Source of the DNA: Gammaproteobacteria bacterium
Lineage (GTDB): Bacteria > Pseudomonadota > Gammaproteobacteria > Pseudomonadales > Azotimanducaceae
Assembly: GCA_005799745.1 (NCBI GenBank)
Contig: SYFY01000207.1
Coordinates: 1 to 54,036 of the forward strand
Direction: 5' to 3'
Length of the DNA: 54,036 nt
Numbering within the stretch: the stretch's first letter is position 1; every line of letters begins with the position of its first letter. The notes beneath the pieces are model-generated. The model did not search any database and had not been told where the DNA came from. It saw nothing but the letters and a program-made list of their open reading frames with translations. Shown in pieces: positions 1 through 8,742 of this stretch. Made by a program: the position numbers and the translations under genes.

Positions 1-1
1 C

Positions 2-919
2 AAGCTGTGGATCGCCGCGACGTTCGTACTCAGCACTACCGAAGGTTATGTGCCGACCGCAGCAGCAAAACCTTCACTCGCGGATCGTTGGATCATCAGC
101 CGCACGCGGCAGATGCTCGAAGCCAATACACTGGCCATTGAGACTTATCGCTTCGACTTGCTCGCCGCGAGCATCTACGACTTCGCCTGGCACGAGTCCT
201 GCGACTGGTACCTCGAGATCACCAAGCCGCTGCTCTGGAATCCCGCCACACCCGCCGGTGAACTGAATGCAATCAAGGGCACGCTGCTCAATGTGCTCGA
301 AGTCTTGCTGCGTGCGGCACACCCCATCATTCCCTTCATCACCGAGACCATCTGGCAGGAAGTTCGCACGCGGCTACGTCTGCCCGAAGGCAGCGTCATG
401 GTGCAGACCTACCCGGAGGCGCTGGAGTTCGCCGCCGATACTCACGCGGAAGCCGCCATTGAGTGGCTCAAAGGTGTCGTGCTCGGCATTCGCAACATCC
501 GTGGTGAAGCGAATATCAAACCGTCGCTGGCCGTAAATCTGCTGCTACAAGGCGGAGAGCCACGTGATCGTGAACTCGCTGAACTGTGTGAGCCTTTGGT
601 CAAGCGCCTCGCCAAAGTGGATTCGTTAGCGTGGCTGGATGCAGCATCAACGCCACCTGCCAACTCACTCGCGATGGTCGGCTCGCTCAAGATGATGATT
701 CCGCTCGCAGGTCTGATTGATCTCGCCGGTGAACGTGATCGTCTACGCAAGGAGATCAGCCGTCTCGAAGGTGAAGTTACCCGCGTCAACGGCAAACTTT
801 CCAACCAGAAGTTTGTTGCCAATGCGCCGGCGGATGTTGTTGCGAAAGAACGCGAAAAAGCAGCGGATGCTGAGCAGAAACGTGCGGCACTCAGTGAACA
901 GTTGACCGCATTGGGTTAA
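2..919 (+). CDS. valS: Valine--tRNA ligase, C-terminal part (5' end outside window)
   Basis: This is the last ~305 residues of valyl-tRNA synthetase, the class I enzyme that charges tRNA-Val in the cytoplasm. The frame is open from base 2, beginning KLWIAATFV, which matches the end of the ValRS catalytic region, so the GTG at 50 is not a real start. Next comes the helical anticodon-binding domain (SLADRWIISRT onward, with HPIIPFITETIWQE). The end is the family's C-terminal coiled-coil arm, rich in charged heptads (LAGERDRLRKEISRLEG). The protein ends normally at TAA 917-919. The catalytic HIGH and KMSKS motifs would lie upstream of the window. The following gene is on the opposite strand and 33 bp away. 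Confidence 0.95.
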   Translation, partial: KLWIAATFVLSTTEGYVPTAAAKPSLADRWIISRTRQMLEANTLAIETYRFDLLAASIYDFAWHESCDWYLEITKPLLWNPATPAGELNAIKGTLLNVLEVLLRAAHPIIPFITETIWQEVRTRLRLPEGSVMVQTYPEALEFAADTHAEAAIEWLKGVVLGIRNIRGEANIKPSLAVNLLLQGGEPRDRELAELCEPLVKRLAKVDSLAWLDAASTPPANSLAMVGSLKMMIPLAGLIDLAGERDRLRKEISRLEGEVTRVNGKLSNQKFVANAPADVVAKEREKAADAEQKRAALSEQLTALG

Positions 920-952
920 CCGGGAAATGGGGTGTGTCGGAAACCCTTCCGC

Positions 953-1636
953 TCATGACGACGTGTTACCGGGCTCTATCATAATCCCGCGTGCAATCAT
1001 GTCGCTGTACGCCAGGTAGCGTCGCCGCCACAGATCGCGGTCGTAGCCTGAGCGACCTAGTGACTTTTCGATGTACTGGTCCAGAAGCAGCGTGCCGGTC
1101 TCGAGGAAGATGAAAAGAAACGGCAACCAGAGCCGATCGACGTCCGGGCGAATTCGCCCTTGTGCATCAAGCCGGTCGATCGAACCCCGGACGATCTCAA
1201 AATAACGTTTGAACAACGCCGCGCCCCACTCCGTTTCTTCCAGCAGCGCACGTCGGAAGTAGCGACTGAAGATCGGCCACTCGTCGGCTACGCTGCTGAC
1301 CCAGCTGTCGATGGTGGCGAGAAATTCACCGCCTTGCAGGTTCTCAACGTGTTGGTCGCCCGTACCGTAAAAAGACTCGAATCGGCTGATGAAATACTCA
1401 TCAACCGCTTGCCGAAGCCCTTCCTTCGAGCCGTAGTGATGTTTAATCAGCCCGCCCGAGACGTTGGCGTCGGCAGCGATGTCGCGAACGCTCACGCCAT
1501 CAAATCCACGTTCGGCAAAGAGCTTGAGGGCTGACTTCAGCAGTCGCTCCCGACCCGATACAAGTTCAACGACACTCTGGTTCTGATCGTTCAAGAACGT
1601 GTGACCCAATGAATGGTTTGCACTACAAACAACCAC
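953..1636 (-). CDS. TetR/AcrR-family transcriptional regulator
   Basis: One-component DNA-binding repressor, up to 227 residues. The N-terminal TetR helix-turn-helix is clear at about residues 28-75 (RERLLKSALKLFAERGF, then VRDIAADANVSGGLIKHHYG, then SKEGLRQAV). The C-terminal ligand-binding half is helical and not recognisable to a subfamily. The first possible start is GTG at 1636, but the first ~25 residues look non-homologous; an internal TTG or GTG would give a more typical ~200-residue protein, so the start is uncertain. It is transcribed away from the acyl-CoA synthetase operon across a 300-bp gap that holds a repeated 12-bp motif. I infer that it represses that operon and itself, with an acyl-CoA or related catabolic intermediate as ligand. 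Confidence 0.88.
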   Translation of the reverse strand: MVVCSANHSLGHTFLNDQNQSVVELVSGRERLLKSALKLFAERGFDGVSVRDIAADANVSGGLIKHHYGSKEGLRQAVDEYFISRFESFYGTGDQHVENLQGGEFLATIDSWVSSVADEWPIFSRYFRRALLEETEWGAALFKRYFEIVRGSIDRLDAQGRIRPDVDRLWLPFLFIFLETGTLLLDQYIEKSLGRSGYDRDLWRRRYLAYSDMIARGIMIEPGNTSS

Positions 1637-1762
1637 GAGTCAGCGCAGCCTGTCCAACCGCATGGTCAACTCCAAATGCGTGGCGACGTTCGCAACGCGC
1701 CAACCCGTTTGAGCAGTCGCCCGCCATCGTGCGTTCAACCGCTCATGCCTGTAGCAGTCAGT

Positions 1763-1878
1763 ACTATACAAACGATCACTCAGATAAATGAGCATAAAGA
1801 ACCGAAAAATCTGCAATCTATATGTTTTTTTTCAACATATTGCGAAATATAATCGCGTCGAAATAAACTATACAAACG
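1763..1878. promoter_or_regulatory. Divergent promoter region with two copies of ACTATACAAACG
   Basis: The gap 1637-1936 holds no gene. The 12-mer ACTATACAAACG occurs exactly twice, at 1763-1774 and 1867-1878 (104 bp apart, same orientation). The second copy lies just downstream of a perfect -10 hexamer, where a bound repressor would block initiation of the synthetase operon. The first copy is on the TetR side. Each copy looks like one half of a longer palindrome typical of TetR operators, with a poorer second half. The assignment to the adjacent TetR protein is inference. Confidence 0.5.
1848..1853 (+). promoter_or_regulatory. -10 box TATAAT of the acyl-CoA synthetase operon
   Basis: A consensus TATAAT lies 83 bp before the ATG at 1937, in an AT-rich stretch that contrasts with its surroundings. 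The matching -35 region (about 1825-1830) is only a T-run, so the promoter is probably weak or activator-dependent. The repeated motif at 1867-1878 falls about +7 to +18 relative to the expected start. Confidence 0.45.
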
Positions 1879-1936
1879 TTCAACAGGCTTTCGTCGCGGA
1901 ACCCGCCGACGACGGCGTGGACTTCGGAGAACCGAC

Positions 1937-3490
1937 ATGCGCCTCAACGTGATTTACGACTTGCTGCACCACCACGCCACAAGCACCCCCGACAAGGAAT
2001 GTGCCGTGCGTGGAGAAGAACGCCTCACCTTTTTTGCATTGCGCGACCAGGTGGATCGTTGCGCAAAAGGACTGCTGGCGGCTGGCGTGCAACACGGTGA
2101 TCGGGTCGCAACGCTGGCCCCACCCGGGCTCGAGTTCTGGGTCACGTACCTCGCAGCAACCTCCATCGGTGCGATCTGGCTTGGCATCAATCCCGTCTAC
2201 CGAGCCCGCGAATTCGAATACCTGCTTCAGGATGCAACGCCGTTGCTCGTTCTGGTCTGCTCCCCAATTGACGACAGGACCTACGACGAGGAACTGCAGG
2301 CGTTCGATGGAAGTGTTCGCGAAATCGTCACGTTTGGTGAACCTCGTGGCGAGGCCATCGCTGCACAGACATTTCTTCAGCGTGGTGAGCGGATCAGCGA
2401 TGCGACATTGAACACTGCACGCGCCGCAGTCACTCCGGATGACATCGCCGTGATCGTTTACACCTCAGGCACAACGGGCCAACCCAAAGGCGCGATGTTA
2501 TCCCAGGGTACGATCACGAAGTCCGCTGTCGCGAATGCAGCGTGGATGGGCGACCGGCTGCGCAGCACCGTATGTGCATCACCCATCAACCACGTCGGTG
2601 GCCTGAACAATGTCTGCATGAACGTCCTCGCCGCCGGTGGACGCATCATTTTTTATCATCGGGTGGACATCGATGCCCTCGGCAGGATTCGCGCCGCTGA
2701 GGAGCCCACCTACCTCGTGACCTCACCCACGGGATTCATGATGACCATGAGCCGTCCGGGTTTTTCTGCAGAGAAACTGGCGCACACCCGACTCATCGTC
2801 TGCGGTGGCGCAACGACACCTATTAACATCCTGCGCGCCTGGGAGCCGGTGGGTTGTCCGATCTCATCGGTCTACGGCCAGACAGAAACCTGCGGCATCA
2901 TCACCCACACGGCTTTGAATGCGCCCCTCGCCGATGTCGCCGATACCATCGGCAAACCCCTTTCCGGATGTGAGGTCAGGGTTGCCTTCGAGGATGGAAC
3001 ACCGTGCGCGGCAGGACAAACGGGTGAGCTGCAGTTCCGGGGGCCTTACGTCATGTCGGGATACTTCAATCGCCCGGAAGCAACGGCGGACGCATTCACC
3101 CCGGATGGTTTTCTGAAAACCGGCGACCTGGGTTATCAGCGCGAGGATGGCAATCTGGTCTTCGTCGGTCGTATCAAGGAAATGTTCAAGTCCGGTGGCT
3201 ACAACATCTACCCACTCGAGATCGAACAAGCCATCGCCGAACACGACGATGTCCTGCTGAGCGCAGTCATGCCCGTGCCACACGCGTTGTACCAGGAGGT
3301 GGGGCACGCGTTCGTGATGCCCAAGGCGGGGCATCAGGTTACGGCCGAGTCCATCCGCGGATTTCTCAAGGGACGAATCGCCAACTACAAGGTCCCCAAG
3401 GAATTCACCATTGAAGCGGCACTGCCGTTGTTGCCGAACGGAAAAGTCGATCGACAGTCACTGGTGCGACGTTTGGCAGCACAAAACTGA
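1937..3490 (+). CDS. AMP-dependent acyl-CoA synthetase/ligase
   Basis: ANL-superfamily enzyme, 517 residues, that activates a carboxylic acid to its CoA thioester via an acyl-adenylate in the cytoplasm. The P-loop YTSGTTGQPKGAM is at about residue 175, the adenine-binding loop VYGQTETCG at about 310, the hinge TGDLGYQREDGNLVFVGR at about 395, and the catalytic-lysine motif PNGKVDR near residue 500. Length and motif order are those of FadD- or caiC-like synthetases; the substrate cannot be read from the sequence. It is the first gene of a four-gene operon and lies divergent from a TetR gene. The PF10118 protein, cupin and alcohol dehydrogenase downstream suggest catabolism of an oxygenated lipid or aromatic acid. 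Confidence 0.93.
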   Translation: MRLNVIYDLLHHHATSTPDKECAVRGEERLTFFALRDQVDRCAKGLLAAGVQHGDRVATLAPPGLEFWVTYLAATSIGAIWLGINPVYRAREFEYLLQDATPLLVLVCSPIDDRTYDEELQAFDGSVREIVTFGEPRGEAIAAQTFLQRGERISDATLNTARAAVTPDDIAVIVYTSGTTGQPKGAMLSQGTITKSAVANAAWMGDRLRSTVCASPINHVGGLNNVCMNVLAAGGRIIFYHRVDIDALGRIRAAEEPTYLVTSPTGFMMTMSRPGFSAEKLAHTRLIVCGGATTPINILRAWEPVGCPISSVYGQTETCGIITHTALNAPLADVADTIGKPLSGCEVRVAFEDGTPCAAGQTGELQFRGPYVMSGYFNRPEATADAFTPDGFLKTGDLGYQREDGNLVFVGRIKEMFKSGGYNIYPLEIEQAIAEHDDVLLSAVMPVPHALYQEVGHAFVMPKAGHQVTAESIRGFLKGRIANYKVPKEFTIEAALPLLPNGKVDRQSLVRRLAAQN

Positions 3491-3566
3491 GCGTTATAAG
3501 GCAGGCCCGAGCAGCAACCCTCGGAAAACAACGGACAACTGATACAACCAGGCCGGGAAAAACCCT

Positions 3567-4400
3567 ATGGAATCCATCACCGTCCGCAAGATGGCATTCG
3601 AGTTTCCGCAAGACATGGAACTCGTGTTTATCGAACACGATCCGGCCTTTTCCTTTCTCTTTCTCGGCACATGGATGCTTCTGCCCTTCCTTGAGCCCTA
3701 TCTGATGCGCACGATCCGCACGGCCATGAACGAGACGAAGGACGAAGCATTACGTCACGACATGCGCCAGTTTTGCTCCCAGGAAGGACAACACTACCAG
3801 CAGCATGCACGTGCAAATGAACAGGTGTTGGCCGTCATGCCGGAAATCGCCCGGAACCAAATGCGTCAACAGCTCGCTGCAATCGAGACGCAGTACCGCA
3901 GCTTCAGCGAAAAACGCACGCTGACCTGGAACCTCGCCTACGCTGAAGGCTTCGAGGCCTATACGGCCGCCGGTGCCCGCACACAACTCGAACTGCGTGT
4001 GTTCGACACCATGAAAGACCCGATTCGTGACCTGATGCTCTGGCACATCATGGAAGAAGTGGAGCACCGGACGGTGGCATTCGATGCCTATGAAGCGCTA
4101 GGCCGGGGATATCTGTACGGTTTGCGGGTTGGAATCTGGGCACAGAACCACTTTGTTGGTCTTGGTAAGGCGCTCGCAGCGACCATGATCGAGGCCTTTC
4201 CCGACCTGATGGCTGCCCACGACAATCCCGAGGCAAAATCCGTCCGGGATCGAAACCGCAGCATCTACATGCGACGAACACTGAAGAACCTCGCTCCGAT
4301 CTACCTGCCGTGGTACTCACCGAGGCGGATGCCACTTCCACCGATGTACGACGAGGCCCGAGCGGAATACAACCGGCGCGCAGTCAGCACCACGCCATGA
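3567..4400 (+). CDS. Predicted metal-dependent hydrolase (PF10118 family)
   Basis: A 277-residue cytoplasmic protein of the uncharacterised PF10118 family. That family has a ferritin-like helical bundle with conserved Glu and His residues. The two diagnostic segments are present: EGQHYQQHARANE at about residue 72 and HIMEEVEHRTVAFDAYE at about 159, whose ExxxH/ExxxxH spacing suggests a di-metal site. Members are often next to TetR regulators and lipid-oxidation genes, as here. The ferritin-like helices make an oxygenase-type reaction as plausible as hydrolysis. It sits 76 bp after the synthetase and 31 bp before the cupin, in the same direction. Confidence 0.82.
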   Translation: MESITVRKMAFEFPQDMELVFIEHDPAFSFLFLGTWMLLPFLEPYLMRTIRTAMNETKDEALRHDMRQFCSQEGQHYQQHARANEQVLAVMPEIARNQMRQQLAAIETQYRSFSEKRTLTWNLAYAEGFEAYTAAGARTQLELRVFDTMKDPIRDLMLWHIMEEVEHRTVAFDAYEALGRGYLYGLRVGIWAQNHFVGLGKALAATMIEAFPDLMAAHDNPEAKSVRDRNRSIYMRRTLKNLAPIYLPWYSPRRMPLPPMYDEARAEYNRRAVSTTP

Positions 4401-4431
4401 TCAGACGCGATCCAATGAGGAGAACTGCACT

Positions 4432-4950
4432 GTGAAACCCACCCCAGCAAGACCGGCCGGTCGAACGGTCATTCCTCTGCAAGGCCTGACCGAAGCACTG
4501 CACGTTGGCGACTCCGACGCACCTTTTGTCGACGTGGGTGGCGGCACACTCATCCAGCTGCTGATGGTGGATCTGTCGCAGAACATCTGGATAACTCGCA
4601 ATCGCATGGCACCGGGCACCCGGGTCATCACCCACTACCACACTGGACCGGTCTACGCTTTCACACTGCAAGGCGAGTGGTATTACGAAGAGTATCCGGA
4701 GACAGTGAATGCCGCAGGTTCGTTCCTGTTCGAACCCTCCGGCTCCGTGCACACGCTTGTCATCCCCGCTGATCAGCGTGGCGAAACGGTGGTCTGGTTC
4801 ATGATCCACGGCACCAACATCAACATCGACGGAGAAGGTAACGTGGTCTCCATTGCAGACGCGCACAACGTCCTGGCCGGTTATCGGCTGTTGTGTGAGC
4901 AGGGGAACCAGTCGTCTGCGGCGGTCGTGGTTGTCGGGGAGATACGCTGA
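4432..4950 (+). CDS. Cupin-domain protein, 2,4'-dihydroxyacetophenone dioxygenase-like
   Basis: A 172-residue single-domain cupin. Cupin motif 1 is HYHTGPVYAFTLQGEW at about residues 67-83; the second half is GSFLFEPSGSVHTL at about 100-113. The His residues and the EYPE segment can bind a metal. The layout resembles ChrR-like cupins and 2,4'-dihydroxyacetophenone dioxygenase, an iron enzyme that cleaves a C-C bond. I cannot assign the substrate. The start is GTG at 4432, chosen because AGGAG lies about 10 nt upstream. The stop TGA overlaps the next ATG by one base (TGATG), which suggests translational coupling to the alcohol dehydrogenase. Confidence 0.8.
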   Translation: MKPTPARPAGRTVIPLQGLTEALHVGDSDAPFVDVGGGTLIQLLMVDLSQNIWITRNRMAPGTRVITHYHTGPVYAFTLQGEWYYEEYPETVNAAGSFLFEPSGSVHTLVIPADQRGETVVWFMIHGTNINIDGEGNVVSIADAHNVLAGYRLLCEQGNQSSAAVVVVGEIR

Positions 4951-5990
4951 TGCGCGCCGTGGTCATGCGTCCGGAGGCACTGACGGTGGAGGATCGGCCA
5001 TTGCCACAGCCCGGAGAAGGCCAGGTTCTGATGCGCACCCTCGCCTGCGGCATCTGCGGCTCTGACCTGCATCTCTTCCGCCATGCCAGTCACTACTACG
5101 AGATGGGCCTTAAGGCGGGTGTATCGAAAGACATACTCGACCGGGGTGTCGTGCTTGGCCACGAATTCGTGGGTGAAATCGTCAGCTTCGGGCCCAAAAC
5201 GCGCCAGACGCTGACCGTTGGGAGCCACGCCTGCGCCATGCCCTTTGTCAGCGGCGTTTATGGACAATTGCCGATGGGCGCATCGCCGCTCGTGGATGGT
5301 GCCTACGCCGAGTATTTCCTGATGACGGAAGATCGGCTCATCCCTGTACCGGAAAACACACCGGTGGAAGCGGCAGCACTCACAGAACCTCTCGCCATCG
5401 GCTTGCATGCGGTCAACAGCACAAAACTCGGGAATGCGCATCCGGCCGTGGTCATCGGCTGCGGGCCGATTGGTCTTTCGGTTATCGCGTCGCTGAAACT
5501 CAAGGGTTTCACGACCATCATTGCTTCCGATCTGTCGGACTTCCGCCGCGAACTTGCACTTCGAACCGGCGCAACAGCCACCATTGATGCAAACCGGTCA
5601 ACGCCGTTTGAACAAATCCCCGGCACCATGTCCTCTCAGCCTATCGTGGTGTTCGAGTGCACTGGTGTAAACGGCATGATCGCGACCAGCATCGAGCGTG
5701 CACCGGCCCGCTCCGAGATTATTGTTGCAGGCATTACCCACGGAACGGAGGCGATCACACCGGCCACGGCGATCACCAAGGAACTCGTTGTCCGCTTTGT
5801 CAGCTTCTATGAACAGACGGAGTTTGAACAGGCGCTCGGGATTCTCGCTTCGGAACGCATCAACTGGCGCCCCTGGATTACGGGCCATGTGGGGCTCGAT
5901 GGGGTCGTCGGTGCTTTCGATGCACTGCGCAGATCATCACAACACGCGAAGATTCTGGTGCATCCTGATGGCCGTCTACCGTCGGCCTGA
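4950..5990 (+). CDS. Zinc-binding alcohol dehydrogenase (MDR family)
   Basis: A 346-residue medium-chain dehydrogenase that interconverts an alcohol and a ketone or aldehyde with NAD(P). The catalytic-zinc Cys region is ACGICGSDLH at about residues 32-41, followed by the GHE motif (VLGHEFVGE, about 70). The Rossmann nucleotide-binding motif is VIGCGPIGLSV at about 168-178. The four-Cys structural-zinc lobe seen in classical ADHs is absent; the equivalent region (residues 85-110) has a lone Cys. This is seen in some MDR subfamilies. It ends the TetR-divergent operon and converges on the small gene at 6036-6470. Confidence 0.9.
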   Translation: MRAVVMRPEALTVEDRPLPQPGEGQVLMRTLACGICGSDLHLFRHASHYYEMGLKAGVSKDILDRGVVLGHEFVGEIVSFGPKTRQTLTVGSHACAMPFVSGVYGQLPMGASPLVDGAYAEYFLMTEDRLIPVPENTPVEAAALTEPLAIGLHAVNSTKLGNAHPAVVIGCGPIGLSVIASLKLKGFTTIIASDLSDFRRELALRTGATATIDANRSTPFEQIPGTMSSQPIVVFECTGVNGMIATSIERAPARSEIIVAGITHGTEAITPATAITKELVVRFVSFYEQTEFEQALGILASERINWRPWITGHVGLDGVVGAFDALRRSSQHAKILVHPDGRLPSA

Positions 5991-6035
5991 ATGATTGTGG
6001 ACGAAGTGGAAGGAGGCGTGAACGAGGCAACGACC

Positions 6036-6470
6036 TCAGGCTACCGAAGTATCCTGAAGTTGGGTCGACAGGTGGACCTGCCACGCCTCGTTGTGCACGA
6101 AGTTACCATCGGGCCAAAAACCCCACTCCCGTGACTTCCGTCCAGTGAGGACAACTGTCCACGTCGGAAATTTCAACAGCTCAACCCGATGGCGAAAGGT
6201 CGCGCCGCGGAGGTGTGGCCGCCATGGCTTCACCGCTCGACGAACTTCCACCCCGCCTTCGCGGATGTACTCCGCATAACCCGTAAGAGGAAACGTGACG
6301 AACCACCAAGGATGATCATGCACCGCACGATCTTCATCGCTGGCCAGAAAGTGGTGTATGCGTAGCGTGCCACCAAACCAGAAGACCCATCGCTTTAGGT
6401 ACGGGTGGCCATCGTTCTCGATGAAATCATGCGTGAATCCAATGGGAAAACTGCCGAGACGAAGAAGCAT
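6036..6470 (-). CDS. Small cupin-like protein of unknown function
   Basis: A 144-residue protein with a single-stranded-beta-roll look. The segment HHFLASDEDRAVHDHPWWFV resembles a metal-binding cupin motif (His and Glu/Asp cluster), followed by a second His in RHRVELL and a Trp-rich end (REWGFWPDGNF). Similar short proteins occur in phages and diverse bacteria, without a known function. The start at 6470 is supported by AAGG just upstream. It is a single gene, converging with the alcohol dehydrogenase and downstream of the aminotransferase gene in the same direction. It could follow that gene as a second cistron, but 111 bp and a possible hairpin separate them. Confidence 0.65.
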   Translation of the reverse strand: MLLRLGSFPIGFTHDFIENDGHPYLKRWVFWFGGTLRIHHFLASDEDRAVHDHPWWFVTFPLTGYAEYIREGGVEVRRAVKPWRPHLRGATFRHRVELLKFPTWTVVLTGRKSREWGFWPDGNFVHNEAWQVHLSTQLQDTSVA

Positions 6471-6509
6471 GGAACCTTAACGTGTACGGATGAGTGTGCT
6501 GGTTTGTCA

Positions 6510-6541
6510 GCAAGCCCCGGATACTTGCGTCAGTGGCTTGC
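6510..6541 (-). terminator. Weak hairpin after the aminotransferase gene
   Basis: GCAAGCC at 6510-6516 and GGCTTGC at 6535-6541 are perfect 7-bp arms with an 18-nt loop, between the minus-strand aminotransferase and the cupin-like gene. There is no T-run, so termination would be inefficient or Rho-dependent. Confidence 0.25.
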
Positions 6542-6581
6542 GTTAGAAGGGGGTGCAGATTAACCGCGGAAATTGCCTGCT

Positions 6582-7889
6582 TCAACCTTGTCGCAGCGCA
6601 CCACGCAACGCTTCAATCAACGCATCAATCTCCCACCGCTCGCTGATAAACGGCAGTCCAAGCTGAATCGTGTCACCGCCGTAGCGAACATAGAACCCGC
6701 GCTCGTAGCAACGCATGGCAACTTCGTAGGGTCGCCTGGCGGGCTCTCCTGGGCAGTGCGCCAGTGAGAGGCCAGCAGCAAAACCAAAGTTGCGAATGTC
6801 CACAACGTTTGGTTCCCCCTTGAGTGAATGCACCGCCTCCTCGAAGTAAGGGGCCATTTCGGCGACACGCTGAATCAGCCCGTCTGTTTCAAGAATATCG
6901 AGCGCTGCATGGGCAGCAGCACACGCCACGGGGTGACCGGAATACGTGTATCCATGGGGAAATTCGAGCAGGTATTCAGGCGAGGTCACCTCCATGAAGG
7001 TGTCAAAGATATCGCGTCGTACTGCAACAGCACCGAGAGGGATCGCGCCATTGGTGAGTTGTTTGGCGATGTTGATCATGTCTGGCTTGACCCCAAAAGC
7101 CTCGGCGCCGGTGAGCGCACCGGAACGACCGAGCCCCGTAATCACCTCATCAAAGATCAGAAGGATGTCGTGTTTCGTGCAGATTTCACGCAGACGCTGC
7201 AAGTATCCGGGAGGCGGGACGATCACGCCGGCGGAACCGGCAAAGGGCTCAACAATCAACGCTGCTATGGTCGACGCATCATGACGCGCAATGATCGCCT
7301 CAAGAGCATTGGCTAGTTCTAGTCCGTGTGTCGGCATCCCACGACTGAAAGCGTTTTGAGGCAAGAGCGTATGCGGGATATGGTCTGTCGTGGGTCCATC
7401 ACCAAAAGGCATGCGATTGGGAGCGATGCCTCCCACATGCATGCCGCCAAAGTTCACTCCGTGATATCCCTTGTCACGACCGATCAGCCGCGTTTTCTCA
7501 GCGCGCCCCTTCAGCCGCCAGTAGGCACGTGCGATCTTGAGGGACGTATCCGCGGCTTCTGAGCCGGAGTTGGTGAAGAAGATTCGATCAAGGCCTTGTG
7601 GCATGAGTTTCCCCACGCGCTCTGCGAGTTCAAAGGCACCTGGATGGCCATATTGAAACGCCGGCGAATAATCGAGGGTGCGCAGCTGATCGTTCACCGC
7701 GTCGGCAATTTCCGGCCGATTGTGGCCAGCACCACAACACCAAAGTCCAGAGAGACCATCAAAGATCTTGCGACCGTCATCGGTGTAGAAATAGGCGCCT
7801 TCCGCCCGTGTGATCATGCGCGGATTCTTGCGAAACTCCCGATTCGCCGTGAAAGGCATCCAGTAGGCATCGAGATTGAGGTTCTGCAC
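6582..7889 (-). CDS. Class III (omega) aminotransferase, beta-alanine--pyruvate type
   Basis: A 435-residue PLP-dependent fold-type I aminotransferase. The N-terminal MQNLNLDAYWMPFTANREF is typical of the beta-alanine:pyruvate or omega-amino-acid:pyruvate branch. DEVITGLGRSG (about residue 250) contacts PLP. The Schiff-base lysine is in NIAKQLTNGAIPLGAV (about residue 277). The TNSGSEAADTSLKIAR motif near residue 105 binds the phosphate of PLP. Likely reaction: transfer of a terminal amino group to pyruvate. It is followed in the direction of transcription by the cupin-like gene and lies 100 bp after the MaoC-carrier fusion, so these genes may be co-transcribed. Confidence 0.92.
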   Translation of the reverse strand: MQNLNLDAYWMPFTANREFRKNPRMITRAEGAYFYTDDGRKIFDGLSGLWCCGAGHNRPEIADAVNDQLRTLDYSPAFQYGHPGAFELAERVGKLMPQGLDRIFFTNSGSEAADTSLKIARAYWRLKGRAEKTRLIGRDKGYHGVNFGGMHVGGIAPNRMPFGDGPTTDHIPHTLLPQNAFSRGMPTHGLELANALEAIIARHDASTIAALIVEPFAGSAGVIVPPPGYLQRLREICTKHDILLIFDEVITGLGRSGALTGAEAFGVKPDMINIAKQLTNGAIPLGAVAVRRDIFDTFMEVTSPEYLLEFPHGYTYSGHPVACAAAHAALDILETDGLIQRVAEMAPYFEEAVHSLKGEPNVVDIRNFGFAAGLSLAHCPGEPARRPYEVAMRCYERGFYVRYGGDTIQLGLPFISERWEIDALIEALRGALRQG

Positions 7890-7989
7890 GGCAACGGTCT
7901 TTGGGTCTTATCCTCCGGATTATCCCGTCTGCAGTCAGATACAGGAAGCTGATTGATTCCTCTGTATCGGTCGCTCGTACCGAAGCACC

Positions 7990-8535
7990 TCAACCGAAGA
8001 GTCGGGAAAGGAGTCCCTTCTTCTCTCCTGACGAAGCAGCACGCTCGACAAGCGCAGCGATTCCCTGAAGGTCCTCAAAGACGATGTCGCGAACCCGCAG
8101 GCGCACCCCGGTGCGCTCCTTTAAGCGATTCAGGAACTCAACGGTCATCAGCGAATGGCCGCCCACATCGAAGAAACTGTCTTCCCGACCAATATCCACT
8201 TCACCGACTTGCATGCGCCAGAGTTCAGCGATGAGAGCCTCGGTCCCATTCGAGGGAGGTACTTTCTTTTGAACCGGCGGCGCCATCACATCAAGCTCAC
8301 CGAGGTGAAGGGGCCGTACAAAATCGGCCTGCAGGTGCGTGATGCAAATGGGCATCGTGCGAAGCACATTACGCAGCGCCGCCAACAACCCGAGCACGCC
8401 GTACACGACGGGGTAACCAAAGGGTGTTCGCGCCGCATAGTTCGGGTCGGTGTGCAGTGGATTCACATCGTGTGACGCTGCCGCAAACGCCGTCATCATC
8501 GGTTCGGTAAAAACAATCCGGTCAACAACAGCCAT
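7990..8535 (-). CDS. Fusion: MaoC-like hot-dog fragment plus phosphopantetheine carrier domain
   Basis: A 181-residue protein with two parts. Residues 1-85 match the MaoC or (R)-specific enoyl-CoA hydratase family, including the catalytic SHDVNPLHTD (Asp23 and His28), but the usual ~150-residue hot-dog fold stops after about 85 residues. Residues 95-165 are a carrier domain of NRPS type, with FFDVGGHSLMTVEFLNRL and the phosphopantetheine-accepting Ser128. A charged tail follows. No adenylation, ketosynthase, condensation or thioesterase domain is nearby. The aminotransferase lies downstream and a P450 is divergent. I infer that it carries or hydrates an acyl or aminoacyl group for tailoring. 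A deletion-born chimera is the alternative. Confidence 0.8.
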   Translation of the reverse strand: MAVVDRIVFTEPMMTAFAAASHDVNPLHTDPNYAARTPFGYPVVYGVLGLLAALRNVLRTMPICITHLQADFVRPLHLGELDVMAPPVQKKVPPSNGTEALIAELWRMQVGEVDIGREDSFFDVGGHSLMTVEFLNRLKERTGVRLRVRDIVFEDLQGIAALVERAASSGEKKGLLSRLFG

Positions 8536-8600
8536 GGACTCTCATCCGTGTGGTCGCGAGAAGTATCGAGGTCACCGGATTTTCTGGCGTGCCCGAGCGC

Positions 8601-8620
8601 GCACTGTCGATCCGCAGTGC
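8601..8620. promoter_or_regulatory. Dyad GCACTG-N8-CAGTGC in divergent promoter region
   Basis: The 207-bp gap between the MaoC-carrier gene (minus) and the P450 (plus) holds a perfect 6-bp dyad with an 8-nt spacer. It is a plausible regulator-binding site shared by both directions, but a match of this length can be chance. Confidence 0.25.
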
Positions 8621-8742
8621 AATGAACTGTGCGTTCGATCACGGGTCAGCTCCTGCTCTGCCATCGAAAGACTGTATCCGATGTGCTCGCTTCTGCTCCG
8701 GACTTTTCTCTACACTCACCCCTTTCCGTGAAGAGCCAGACC

